Origin: a virus
Reading direction: 5' to 3' (one strand)
Virus record (IMG/VR): IMGVR_UViG_3300027965_000004
Span: 1 to 64,000 of that record
DNA length: 64,000 bases
Below are positions 49,968-57,329 of this stretch, in pieces; position 1 is the first letter of the stretch; each line of letters starts with the position of its first letter. Both the position numbers and the translations under genes were made by a program. The notes beneath the pieces are model-generated. The model was not told where the DNA came from. It searched no databases and worked only from the letters and a program-made list of their open reading frames with translations.

Positions 49968-50648
49968 GTGTCCAAGATCCTGCAAACCCTGATCGTGTCC
50001 GTCGCGCTGGCGCTGCCGGCGTTGTTCGCCGCCCACCGCATCCACGCGAGCATCGACCACCTCCGGCCGCCGGCGGCGACCGTGACCGTGGATCACGTCG
50101 CGCTGGCCAAGGCCGCCTTCGCGCTGGCCGAGGCCAACCGGCCGGTTTCGGCCGCACCCGAGACGATCCCGGCCCCGAAGCCGGCGCCGCCGGCTGACGG
50201 CTTTTTCACGCCGCCGGCTTCCGGCGCCGCGCCCACGTCCCGGTGCGCATGCAGCGGCCCGGCCTCCTGTACCTGCCCCAAGGGTGAGTGCGCGTGTGCC
50301 GCCTGCGCGTGGACCTGGGACCTGCGGGCGTTTGAGGCCGCGAAAACGCAGCGTCGGCAACTGCCGGTCGTGGTGTGGGTGGGACAACCGGCGCCGCCCC
50401 TGATGGGGATGCTCTCGTTTTCCGCCGACGATTACGCCGACACGCCGCGGCCGGGCGCCGTCGTGCTCCGGCCGGACGGCGGTGATCTGATCGTCGTGAA
50501 GCGGTTCGCCGGCACGCCGTCCGGGGACGACCTCCGCGCCGCCCTGAACCCGGCGCGGCAGGTACCGGCCGCCCCCGCCCCGGTCTTCTACCCGCCGGCC
50601 CCGGCCTTCCTGCCGTCCTTCGGCGGGGGCCGGTCCTGCCGCGGGTGA
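49968..50648 (+). CDS. Exported Cys-rich protein, 226 aa
   Basis: GTG start. A signal-peptide-like N-terminus (LIVSVALALPALFAAHRI) is followed by a Pro/Ala-rich linker, then CACSGPASCTCPKGECACAA at about 92-111, seven cysteines in 20 residues. The C-terminal half is rich in Val and has a possible thioredoxin-like strand order (PVVVWVGQPAP). Could be a secreted or periplasmic factor, possibly metal-binding. Confidence 0.5.
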   Translation: MSKILQTLIVSVALALPALFAAHRIHASIDHLRPPAATVTVDHVALAKAAFALAEANRPVSAAPETIPAPKPAPPADGFFTPPASGAAPTSRCACSGPASCTCPKGECACAACAWTWDLRAFEAAKTQRRQLPVVVWVGQPAPPLMGMLSFSADDYADTPRPGAVVLRPDGGDLIVVKRFAGTPSGDDLRAALNPARQVPAAPAPVFYPPAPAFLPSFGGGRSCRG

Positions 50649-50714
50649 GGTTGAGCGCTCCCGGCCGGTCGGCCGTCCCCCCCTGACTTCGCCCGCGTCC
50701 CCCGGAGACCCCCG

Positions 50715-50878
50715 ATGGTCGCTTACGTTTCCTACTGGCACGCCGTCCCGGACGCGCTGGATTTTTTCGGCTCGTGCGGCTGATCCGGGACTACCGCACG
50801 GACCACGCCTGGCGGGACGTGTCCGGCGACTGCCGCTGTCCCCTGTGCCGCCAGGGCCCGCTCCACCCCCGCCGCTGA
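50715..50878 (+). CDS. Small ORF pair joined by a T TTT TTC heptamer, candidate frameshift gene
   Basis: The zero frame, 50715-50783, encodes 22 residues. It contains the heptamer T TTT TTC at 50762-50768 in the correct phase. The -1 frame after it stays open to 50878 and encodes a basic tail with a CRCPLCRQ zinc-like knuckle. An independent start at GTG 50774 is possible. The sequence fits one small zinc-finger protein of 54 residues made by slippage, or two tiny coupled genes. Confidence 0.4.
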
Positions 50879-50881
50879 GTC

Positions 50882-51523
50882 ATGCCCCGCACCGCCAAAC
50901 GCCGAGCACGCCTGCCCTTGACCGCGGACCAGCAAGCCCTGGCCGAGCGCTGGCGGTTCCTGGCGGTCAAAGTGGCCCACAAGGTGTGGTACGGCCAGCG
51001 GCGCCGGCCCAACTGCACGCTGGACGATCTGGTCCAGGCCGGCTGCCTGGGCGTCCTCTACGCCGCCCGCTGCTACCGGGCCGGCCACGCCGCCGGCGCC
51101 CGCTTCGCGACCTACGCCTACAAGGCGGCCCTTTCCTGGGTCCTCAAGGAGCTGGCCCAGGGCGTGATCCACGTACCGGAGGCCACCGCCCGCCGCGTCC
51201 GCAAGGCCCGCGCGGGCAAGACGCAGCCCGACGCCGAGGTTTGCTCCGCCGAACGGGCCTACGCCTGCGAGTTGATCGGCGGCGGGGAGGAGGATTTCGA
51301 GGCCCCGCCGGAAGACCCCTTTGCCCACGAGGACCTGGCCCGGGCCCTGGGCAAGCTCCGCGGCGCCGACCGGGATTTCCTGCTCGAGCGCTTCGGGCTG
51401 GACGGCCGGGGCGGCGCCACCCTGGACCACTTCGCCGCCCGGTTGGGCATCACCCGCGAAGGGGTCCGCCGGCGCCAGCAGCGCATCCTGGGGGAACTGC
51501 GGAGGCACCTTGAGGCCGCATGA
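50882..51523 (+). CDS. Phage-encoded sigma factor, sigma-70 family
   Basis: The 213-residue protein has a region 2 (LDDLVQAGCLGVLYAARCYR, FATYAYKAALSWVLKEL) and a region 4 (LDHFAARLGITREGVRRRQQ, ILGELRRHL) with a clear helix-turn-helix. Region 3 is short. It is larger than ECF factors and lacks region 1.1. Its position among regulators suggests a middle or late switch. The recurrent promoters with an 18-bp spacer are candidates for its targets. It ends on an ATGA overlap with the next gene. Confidence 0.82.
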   Translation: MPRTAKRRARLPLTADQQALAERWRFLAVKVAHKVWYGQRRRPNCTLDDLVQAGCLGVLYAARCYRAGHAAGARFATYAYKAALSWVLKELAQGVIHVPEATARRVRKARAGKTQPDAEVCSAERAYACELIGGGEEDFEAPPEDPFAHEDLARALGKLRGADRDFLLERFGLDGRGGATLDHFAARLGITREGVRRRQQRILGELRRHLEAA

Positions 51524-51993
51524 CCCGCCGCGAACGCGATCGACTCCGCCGCCTGCTCGCCGCGCTCGAGGTGCCGGATTGTACGTGCCCGCTGGATTAT
51601 GCCTGCCCGTGCGACGAATCCTGTGAGCCGGGCGCCGACTGCCCGTGTTGCCGCGGCGGGTGCGGGCACCCGCCCAAACGGAATCAGCCGCCGTGCCGAC
51701 ACGTTCTCGGCAAGACGCATGAACTAACGATCGGCGAATGGGCCGAGTTGCTCACCGCCGCCTGGCCCAAGCTGTACGCCGATCGGCCGGCGCCGCCCAC
51801 GCCCCACCGCTGCCTCCGCCGGAACGCCAGGGTCGCGGCGCTCGCGCGACGGGCGCGAGAGGGGGTCGCGCTCTGGCACCCGGCGGACCTAAAACGCAAC
51901 GACCCCCGCACCCCGCGAATCGGGTTCGTCGGCGAGCCCGCCCGCGGGAATTTCGCCGACGGCCCCCTCAAGGTACTCACCCATGCCGAATGA
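51520..51993 (+). CDS. Cysteine-rich protein sharing a motif with the regulator at 11984
   Basis: The 157-residue protein has a run of CxC and CxxC pairs at residues 20-45 (CTCPLDYACPCDESC, CPCCRGGCGHPP), consistent with a zinc cluster. A C-terminal LARRAREGVALWHPADL segment matches LAERARRGESLFHPADY in the gene at 11984. It is coupled to the sigma factor by ATGA and overlaps the next ORF. Regulatory protein likely. Confidence 0.5.
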   Translation: MTRRERDRLRRLLAALEVPDCTCPLDYACPCDESCEPGADCPCCRGGCGHPPKRNQPPCRHVLGKTHELTIGEWAELLTAAWPKLYADRPAPPTPHRCLRRNARVAALARRAREGVALWHPADLKRNDPRTPRIGFVGEPARGNFADGPLKVLTHAE

Positions 51994-52543
51994 TTCCGCC
52001 CTGGTCCTGTCCGCCGACGAACACCACGACCTGAGCACGCTCGAGGCCAAGGTGTCCGGCGGCCTCTCGACCTTCTACGAGGTCGGTCAGGCCCTCCTGG
52101 AGATCCGCGAGCGGAAATTGTACCGCGCCGCGTTTTCGAGCTGGGACGCCTACTGCAAACTCCGCTGGGGCTTCGGTCGCTCCCAGGGGTATCGGCTCAT
52201 CACCGCGGCCATCCTCACCGACCAGCGGACGGCCGCCGGCGAACCGCCCCCGGAAAACGAACACCAGGCCCGCCTTCAGCAACTCCGGGACAAGGCCCTC
52301 GAAACCCTCACCCCGGAAGAGCAGCGGGCGGTGATCGAGGCCGACGAACACCAGCAGACCGAGGCCGACGCCAGGGAGGCGCGGCAGCAGGACGGCGCCG
52401 GCCAGGCCGAACGGGTCAAGCAGGGCGAGCGCCTCCTGAAGCGCGCCGCCAAGGTCTTCCGCGGGTTAGGCCCCGAAGGGGAACAGGTCTGCGAGTGGGT
52501 CGAGAAGGCCCTTGCCGCGGCCCGCGAGATCGTTACCATATGA
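51983..52543 (+). CDS. DUF3102-like protein
   Basis: The 186-residue protein contains YEVGQALLEIRERKLYRAAF, then SSWDAYCKLRWGFGRSQGYRLI, a helix-turn-helix-containing module of mobile elements. The C-terminal half is highly charged, Gln/Glu/Arg-rich and coiled. It may be a ParB-like or transcription factor. A terminator follows. Confidence 0.6.
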   Translation: MPNDSALVLSADEHHDLSTLEAKVSGGLSTFYEVGQALLEIRERKLYRAAFSSWDAYCKLRWGFGRSQGYRLITAAILTDQRTAAGEPPPENEHQARLQQLRDKALETLTPEEQRAVIEADEHQQTEADAREARQQDGAGQAERVKQGERLLKRAAKVFRGLGPEGEQVCEWVEKALAAAREIVTI

Positions 52544-52589
52544 GACGGGAGACGGGTGATCGGGCGACACCCTTTCCCGATGGGCTTGG

Positions 52590-52625
52590 CGGCCGGGGAA
52601 TCATCCTCTCCCCGGCCGTTTTTGT
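52590..52625 (+). terminator. Intrinsic terminator after the sigma factor operon
   Basis: CGGCCGGGGA (52590-52599) pairs with TCCCCGGCCG (52609-52618) and is followed by TTTTTTGTT. Confidence 0.85.
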
Positions 52626-52664
52626 TCCCGGTTGCGCCGGCCCACGCTTAACTGGTTGTCCCGC

Positions 52665-52693
52665 TTGACCATGCGCTGACGTTCGGGCATAAT
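52665..52693 (+). promoter_or_regulatory. Sigma-70 promoter after the terminator
   Basis: TTGACC at 52665-52670, 17-bp spacer, CATAAT at 52688-52693. It drives the regulator at 52762 with a leader of about 60 bases. Confidence 0.6.
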
Positions 52694-52761
52694 AGAGGAG
52701 CTTCGGCCGGCGTGGCGTCGCGCCGGCCGGCGGACTCCGTCGGCCCGGAGCAGCGCCGCCT

Positions 52762-53097
52762 ATGTCCAGCCCCGCCACCCCCCCCGATGACCGCCGCCTG
52801 TGGGCCACGCTCCCCCAGCTGGCCGAGGAGTTCGGCGTCAACGCCGAACAACTGCGCCAGTGGCTCAAACCCTTGCGCCAAGACCCCGGCAACTGGCGCC
52901 CGATCGAAAACGCCGCCGTCAACGAGGCGCGCGGCGAGTTCCGCCGCGCGGCCGTGGTCGCCATCGTTTCCGTCAGACGGAGGGAGGCCAAGAAAAAATA
53001 TCTGGCCGCGATGGGCCTGAATTGCGAGGATTGCGCGGCCTGCGGCCGAATCCGGCTGTCGGATGACAACACGGCGTCGGCGGAGCGGGTAGACTAG
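52762..53097 (+). CDS. Helix-turn-helix regulator with C-terminal Cys module
   Basis: The 111-residue protein has LWATLPQLAEEFGVNAEQLR, a MerR-like or excisionase helix-turn-helix, near residues 13-32. The C-terminal CEDCAACGRIRL holds three cysteines. It is expressed from the promoter at 52665. Probably a DNA-binding regulator. Confidence 0.55.
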   Translation: MSSPATPPDDRRLWATLPQLAEEFGVNAEQLRQWLKPLRQDPGNWRPIENAAVNEARGEFRRAAVVAIVSVRRREAKKKYLAAMGLNCEDCAACGRIRLSDDNTASAERVD

Positions 53098-53118
53098 AGC
53101 CAACCGGCCCCGTGCCGT

Positions 53119-53490
53119 ATGGGGCCCGACCGCTTTCAACGCCGAGAGCCACCCGTCATGCGTGTCGCACCCCCCCCGGACCACGAAGACCTGAAAGACC
53201 GCCTCCACGAACTGCTGGTCCAAAAAATCAAGGAAATCCCCGGCTCCCGTTGCTGCCGCTTCGAGGGGGCCACCGACCCCCGCCGCGGCGCGGGCGTGGT
53301 GAAGGTCGCCGGCCGCGTCCACACCCTGGCCCGCGTGCTGCTCTACGTGTACCGCGGCCTGGAGCTCGGGTTCGACCTGGACGACCACGCCACCAAGGTC
53401 CGCCGCACCTGCGCGACCCGCGGCTGTGCCAACTGGGAGCACTGGCAGCCGGTGCCGCGCGCGGCCGCCCCCGCCCGCCGCGCGGCCTGA
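53119..53490 (+). CDS. HNH-like small protein
   Basis: The protein has a basic middle and a RRTCATRGCANWEHWQP segment near residue 94. This is the C-x4-C-x-N-x-x-H end of small phage HNH endonucleases, but the first catalytic His is not clear. The start is uncertain: ATG 53119 or ATG 53158, neither with a good ribosome-binding site. A weak promoter candidate (GACAAC at 53065-53070, 19-bp spacer, TAGACT at 53090-53095) precedes it. Confidence 0.45.
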   Translation: MGPDRFQRREPPVMRVAPPPDHEDLKDRLHELLVQKIKEIPGSRCCRFEGATDPRRGAGVVKVAGRVHTLARVLLYVYRGLELGFDLDDHATKVRRTCATRGCANWEHWQPVPRAAAPARRAA

Positions 53491-53526
53491 GCCGATCCCT
53501 TTCCCCCCCCCCTTTGGAGCGCCGCC

Positions 53527-53742
53527 ATGTTCGTCGGCTGGGCACTGTGGCGCCGGCGCCGCTCACTGCGCTGGCGGAAGGTCTGCACCGGAACCACCCT
53601 GGAGAATTGCGAGCGCCGACTGAATTACCACCTGGATACCGTCACGTCTGCGGCGCAGGAGTTGGGCCGCGTGGTCTTACCCCTGGGGGTGCCGCCGATC
53701 GACCGGCCCGGGACTTCGGAAAAGCGCCGCCGGGCCGCCTGA
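53527..53742 (+). CDS. Basic hypothetical protein, 71 aa
   Basis: TGGAGC before the ATG. Very basic N-terminus (WRRRRSLRWRK). LENCERRLNYHLDTVTSAAQ is helical. No domain recognised. A strong promoter lies just after its end. Confidence 0.4.
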   Translation: MFVGWALWRRRRSLRWRKVCTGTTLENCERRLNYHLDTVTSAAQELGRVVLPLGVPPIDRPGTSEKRRRAA

Positions 53743-53748
53743 ATGCCG

Positions 53749-53777
53749 TTGACGCAAGCCGATGCCGGTTGTATGCT
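53749..53777 (+). promoter_or_regulatory. Near-consensus sigma-70 promoter
   Basis: TTGACG at 53749-53754, 17-bp spacer, TATGCT at 53772-53777 with a TG dinucleotide upstream. It precedes the gene at 53829, which has a strong AAGGAG site. Confidence 0.75.
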
Positions 53778-53828
53778 AGGGTCAACTGGTCAGACCACTT
53801 TTCCCTTTTGCGAAAAGGAGCATCCGTT

Positions 53829-54161
53829 ATGACGGCCGTTGCGGACAAACCCGGGAGCGAGGCCGGCCTCGGCCAGCAGCACGGCTTCCGGCTCAACGAC
53901 ACCTTCACGCCGGTCTGCTACGCGCGCAACCTCAACGCGGCCCCGCCGGGCATCGTCGGCGGGCTGCTCCACGGCCGGCTGCCGATGGGGACCTGGTGGG
54001 AGGTCGGCGTGACGGGCGGGGCGGTCTGCCTCCGCGCCATCCCCGCCGGCGACGTACCGGCCGCCGTGACGAGCGCGGCCCGCACCAACCCCGCGGCCAA
54101 CTACTTCGGCCCGCGCGGCGAGCTGATCCCGCTGGAGGCGGCGCCGGCCACGACCGGGTGA
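53829..54161 (+). CDS. Hypothetical protein, 110 aa, strongly expressed
   Basis: Strong promoter and AAAAGGAG site. The protein has HGFRLNDTFTPVCYARNLNAAPPGIVGGLL and TWWEVGVTGGAVCLRAIPAGDVPAA. No family recognised. Because promoter and ribosome-binding site are both near-consensus, a constitutively expressed lysogeny gene is possible. Followed by a double hairpin. Confidence 0.5.
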   Translation: MTAVADKPGSEAGLGQQHGFRLNDTFTPVCYARNLNAAPPGIVGGLLHGRLPMGTWWEVGVTGGAVCLRAIPAGDVPAAVTSAARTNPAANYFGPRGELIPLEAAPATTG

Positions 54162-54171
54162 CGGCCAAGGT

Positions 54172-54251
54172 GCCCGCGGCCTGAGCGGCCGCGGGCGCCT
54201 CACCTTCCTTCACCGGCCGGTGTCGCCTTCGGGTGGTGCCGGCCGTTTTCG
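54172..54251 (+). terminator. Double hairpin ending the gene at 53829
   Basis: A perfect 10-bp stem GCCCGCGGCC/GGCCGCGGGC (54172-54196) is followed by a CGGCC stem with a TTCG loop that ends in TTTTCG at about 54246-54251. The second hairpin resembles the terminator at 56445. Confidence 0.6.
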
Positions 54252-54264
54252 TGAGGTCCGTCGT

Positions 54265-54360
54265 ATGGGGATCGCCTGTCTGCTGGCCGTCGCCGCCCGC
54301 CTCGTCGCCGCCGCCCGCAACCGTCGCCGCGCCACGACCCGTCACCACCAAGAGGAGTAA
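54265..54360 (+). CDS. 31-residue leader ORF coupled to the lyase
   Basis: ATG at 54265 and stop TAA at 54358-54360, which overlaps the AGAGGAG site of the lyase. It reads MGIACLLAVAARLV and ends basic. Likely couples translation of the lyase gene. Not conserved enough to name. Confidence 0.4.
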   Translation: MGIACLLAVAARLVAAARNRRRATTRHHQEE

Positions 54361-54364
54361 CCTC

Positions 54365-56182
54365 ATGCCCCCCGCCGTCCTCTGGACCCCCGACCGTTTG
54401 GCCGCGGGCCGCGCCCGCTTCGCCGCCGACCCCTTCGACCCGGACGCCGGCCCGGGCGCGCTGGCCACGGCCGCCGTGCTGACCGCCCCGGGCGCCGGCG
54501 CCGACGGACTGGCCGCCCAGGCCGCCCAGGCCGCCTTGGCCTGGAACCCGCGGCCCGAACCGGGGAACCTGGCCGACGACTGGCGCGCCGGGGGGCTCGG
54601 CCCGGTCCTGGCCTACGCCTGGTGCGCCGCCGCGTTCGCCCCCGCCGACCGCGCCGCCCTCAAGGACCGCCTGGTGGGCTGGTGCGACCAGTGCCAGGCG
54701 TGGGCCGAGGGCGAGGGGGTGGACGTCGAGACGGGGAATTACTTCCTGGGCTTCGCGCAGAACCGGCTGGTGCTGGGGGCCGCGCTCGCCGGCGAGGACC
54801 CGGACACCGCCGGGCGGCTCGTCCAGCCCACGCTCGACCGCCTGGCCGCCTGGCTGGCCGCCCACCCGGGGGGCGTCCCCGGCGAGGGCACGGGCTACGG
54901 CCACGCCGGGCTGGCGTACCTGGCGCTGCCGGCGCTGCTCTACCCCGACGCCTTCCGCTCCCCGTACCTGCGCGCCGCGGTCGTGTACCTCTGCCACAGC
55001 GTCAGCCCGACGCCGATGGCCGCCAACGGCACCGACGAGCGCGTCTTCCAGTGCTTCCCCTTCGCGGACGTCGAGGACACCGGCTGCGGGGCGGTCGATT
55101 ACTTCCCCGGCCGGGCGCGCACCTACCTCACCACGTTCCTGACGGGCATGGCCGGGCTGTTCGCCGGCGAGCCTTACGGCGGCTACGCGAGCTGGCTCCT
55201 GGGGCTCATCGCCCCGATGGGCGTCCGGGCCGACCCGTGGGTGCGCTACGCCGTCGACCCGCCCGCGCCGCGGCCGCCGGCCGACCTGCCGCGGGCGCAC
55301 GACGGCGGCAGCCACGTCTTCTTCCGCGACTCCTGGGGGCCGGACGCGGTGCGCGGCATGGTCCAGCTCTACCGCGCCGCCGGCCACGAGCACAACGCCC
55401 AGGGGTCGTACCAGCTCGCCGCGGGCGCGGACTGGGTGACCCAGGAGCAGGCGGGCTACTCCGGCGACGCGCCGTTCACCTTCGGCGACGCCGGCGAGGC
55501 GTGGGCGCATAACACGCTGGTCTTCCCGACCGGCCACGACGGCGATTACCCCTACGGCGTCGGGCCGATCCGCGCCTGGCAGCAGGGGCCGCCGCTGGTG
55601 CTGGCCCTGCGCGACACGCCCGGCTGGTTCTACCTGGCGGCGCAGCTCGAGGGGCAGTACCAGAGTTCGCGGGGCGACATCGCCACGGTGCCGGCCGGCT
55701 GGGTGGGCCGGTCCTGGGCCTTCCTGCGCGACGTGCGCGTGCTCGTCGTCACCGACTGGTTCGACGTGCCCGGCACGACCCCGACCCACCTGTGGCAGTC
55801 GCGCGGCCCGCTGGCGCGGCTGGAAGGGAACCGCTGGCAGGTGGGCGGCGGCAAGGTCCTCGAGACCCTGTACCCGCCGAACCCGGCCTACGAGGTCCTG
55901 GACTGCGGCGCGCACGGCTGGCCGCTGTTCGCCGGCTACCAGCTCCGCGTCGCCAGCCCCAACGCCGCCGGCGGCGCCATGCACCACGCGGTCCGGCTGG
56001 GCGACCCCGCGGTGCCCGTGGCCCTGGACGTGCCGCGCATCCACGTCGGCCCCCACACCCTGACGTGGCCCGGCGACTCGCCGTGGGACATCACGATCGA
56101 CGGCGTGCCGGTCCACCGCGTCGAGACGCAGCGCGTCTCCCCGTCCGGGGTGGTCTGGGGGAGGGCGCCGGCGGCGGGGTAG
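54365..56182 (+). CDS. Heparinase II/III-like polysaccharide lyase
   Basis: The 605-residue protein has an N-terminal alpha/alpha toroid (residues 1-290). The C-terminal beta-sheet domain contains the DGGSHVFFRDSWG and GHEHNAQGSYQLAAGADWVT motifs (near residues 310-365) that mark heparinase II/III and related polysaccharide lyases. No signal peptide is visible. Phages use such lyases to break capsular or slime polysaccharides, but this one lies far from the tail genes. The alternative start at 54233 lies upstream of the coupled leader ORF. Confidence 0.78.
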   Translation: MPPAVLWTPDRLAAGRARFAADPFDPDAGPGALATAAVLTAPGAGADGLAAQAAQAALAWNPRPEPGNLADDWRAGGLGPVLAYAWCAAAFAPADRAALKDRLVGWCDQCQAWAEGEGVDVETGNYFLGFAQNRLVLGAALAGEDPDTAGRLVQPTLDRLAAWLAAHPGGVPGEGTGYGHAGLAYLALPALLYPDAFRSPYLRAAVVYLCHSVSPTPMAANGTDERVFQCFPFADVEDTGCGAVDYFPGRARTYLTTFLTGMAGLFAGEPYGGYASWLLGLIAPMGVRADPWVRYAVDPPAPRPPADLPRAHDGGSHVFFRDSWGPDAVRGMVQLYRAAGHEHNAQGSYQLAAGADWVTQEQAGYSGDAPFTFGDAGEAWAHNTLVFPTGHDGDYPYGVGPIRAWQQGPPLVLALRDTPGWFYLAAQLEGQYQSSRGDIATVPAGWVGRSWAFLRDVRVLVVTDWFDVPGTTPTHLWQSRGPLARLEGNRWQVGGGKVLETLYPPNPAYEVLDCGAHGWPLFAGYQLRVASPNAAGGAMHHAVRLGDPAVPVALDVPRIHVGPHTLTWPGDSPWDITIDGVPVHRVETQRVSPSGVVWGRAPAAG

Positions 56183-56213
56183 AATGGATGGCAGCGGGTG
56201 GCAGCCGGAACGG

Positions 56214-56245
56214 CGGCCGGGTGGTCTGACCACCCGGCCGATTTT
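56214..56245 (+). terminator. Terminator after the lyase
   Basis: CGGCCGGGTGGT (56214-56225) pairs with ACCACCCGGCCG (56229-56240), then ATTTT. A possible -10 (TAGAAT, 56180-56185) lies just upstream without a matching -35. Confidence 0.8.
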
Positions 56246-56254
56246 CCCTGGATG

Positions 56255-56446
56255 ATGGGGGCCAACGACGTGATAATTAACCCCGAAAAACCTCTCAAAA
56301 TAAAGTGCGGCAACTGCGGCACGGAATTCTCCCTGACGCTCCATGCCGATCCGGAGTCCGGGGGGTGGAACCTGGACTATTGCCCGTTCTGCGGCGAAAC
56401 CCCTGACCCGCAGGTCGAGCCGGACGTATACCCGATTCACAGGTAA
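56255..56446 (+). CDS. Zinc-ribbon protein, 63 aa
   Basis: The protein contains KCGNCGTEFSL and YCPFCGETP, four cysteines of a classic zinc ribbon. Starts at ATG 56255 or 56252, or at GTG 56270 which has the better GGGG site. Set between two terminators, so it is probably a single-gene unit. Confidence 0.5.
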   Translation: MGANDVIINPEKPLKIKCGNCGTEFSLTLHADPESGGWNLDYCPFCGETPDPQVEPDVYPIHR

Positions 56447-56484
56447 AATCGGCCGGGCGGCCTTCGGGTGGCCCGGCCGATTTT
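56445..56484. terminator. Bidirectional intrinsic terminator
   Basis: AAAATCGGCCGGGC (56445-56458) pairs with GCCCGGCCGATTTT (56471-56484), giving a 14-bp stem with T-tracts on both strands. Confidence 0.85.
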
Positions 56485-56515
56485 CTTGCGCACCGCTCTT
56501 GCAACCAATTCTGCC

Positions 56516-56544
56516 TTGACAGTCTCCACTAGTTTCTATATACT
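56516..56544 (+). promoter_or_regulatory. Consensus promoter with CTATATAC site
   Basis: TTGACA at 56516-56521, 17-bp spacer, TATACT at 56539-56544. CTATATAC at 56536-56543 overlaps the -10 and recurs as a palindrome in the next promoter. Confidence 0.85.
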
Positions 56545-56568
56545 CTATGGAAACCCTTTGGAGGCACC

Positions 56569-56775
56569 ATGCCAGAAAAAGAAACAAAGAGCAAACTGAG
56601 AGCCGACCACTTTATGGTCTGGCTAACCCTTCCCAAAGAGGTCCGAGGCGAACTCGGGTCGGCGGCCGGCGGCCTGGAAATGTCCATGAGTGAATTTTCG
56701 CGATTGGCCGTCCTGGAGGCCCTCCGCTTGGTCCGCACCGGCAAAAACCCATTTAAGGCAAAGGGGAAAAAGTGA
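56569..56775 (+). CDS. Ribbon-helix-helix-like regulator, 68 aa
   Basis: GGAGGCACC before the ATG. The fold is basic, with VWLTLPKEVRGELGSAAGGLE and SMSEFSRLAVLEALRLV, compatible with a ribbon-helix-helix (beta strand, helix, helix). It is the first gene after the consensus promoter and probably represses that promoter. Ends KGKK and is coupled to the next gene. A lower GC content than the rest of the window suggests transfer. Confidence 0.55.
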   Translation: MPEKETKSKLRADHFMVWLTLPKEVRGELGSAAGGLEMSMSEFSRLAVLEALRLVRTGKNPFKAKGKK

Positions 56776-57230
56776 CTGAGGCGAAAATTAAAAAGGCTGT
56801 TCGTGAACGCGCCAAGGGACGCTGTGAGCGTTGCGGTATGACCGATGAGGAATGCTTGGATCTTACTGGCCGGCGATGTCACGTTCACCGGAAGGTTGAA
56901 GGCCCATACACCCTCGATGGCTGCGAGTTGCTTTGCATGAAATGCCACCGCATTGCCCACGGCGCCAAAGAACATGCTGCCACCTATCAAAAGCTTCCGT
57001 CCCGACCGCCTACCAAGCAGGTCTGTTTATACTTGTCACAAGAGACCTTGGACGATTTAGACATCATAGCCGAATGGTTGCACTTCACGACTGGGACAAA
57101 ACCAACCAGAACACGGGCTCTTATTTACGCCATTCGCACGGCATTCGAGTCAGAAGTACCAAAAGACCAACGGGTTGCGTCCAGGGAAAAATTTCGAAAA
57201 ATCTTAGCAAAAAAGCAAAAACCTGCTTGA
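56772..57230 (+). CDS. HNH endonuclease-like protein fused to a ribbon-helix-helix tail
   Basis: GTG start overlapping the previous stop. Residues 16-60 carry CERCGMTDEEC, a CHVHRKVEG block and CELLCMKCHRIAH, the zinc-linked HNH/homing-type layout. The C-terminal 70 residues (KQVCLYLSQETLDDLDIIAE, RTRALIYAIRTAF) look like a second ribbon-helix-helix domain. It may be a selfish nuclease carrying its own regulator. The gene is AT-rich for this window. Confidence 0.6.
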   Translation: MTEAKIKKAVRERAKGRCERCGMTDEECLDLTGRRCHVHRKVEGPYTLDGCELLCMKCHRIAHGAKEHAATYQKLPSRPPTKQVCLYLSQETLDDLDIIAEWLHFTTGTKPTRTRALIYAIRTAFESEVPKDQRVASREKFRKILAKKQKPA

Positions 57231-57255
57231 CACTGGTATATAGACCCTATATACT
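57227..57255 (+). promoter_or_regulatory. Consensus promoter overlapped by a perfect operator
   Basis: TTGACA at 57227-57232, 17-bp spacer, TATACT at 57250-57255. GTATATAG (57236-57243), ACC, CTATATAC (57247-57254) is a perfect dyad that covers the spacer and -10. It drives the small-gene array. The ribbon-helix-helix protein at 56569 is the obvious candidate to bind it. Confidence 0.8.
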
Positions 57256-57290
57256 AGATATAGATGAGTGGACGAGACATCCGAAACCGA

Positions 57291-57323
57291 AACCGGGGCC
57301 ACGGCCCCACAACGAGGGAGGAA
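57291..57323 (+). repeat. Leader element copy 1 (type A)
   Basis: AACCGGGGCCACGGCCCCAC followed by AACGAGGGAGGAAGGG, before the ATG at 57330. GGGGCC and GGCCCC can form a short stem just before the ribosome-binding site. Confidence 0.75.
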
Positions 57324-57329
57324 GGGACG

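Noticed and set aside
54200-56587. Minus-strand 795-residue ORF antisense to the lyase
   Set aside because: Arg/Gly/Ala-rich shadow of a strongly coding plus-strand gene with conserved motifs.
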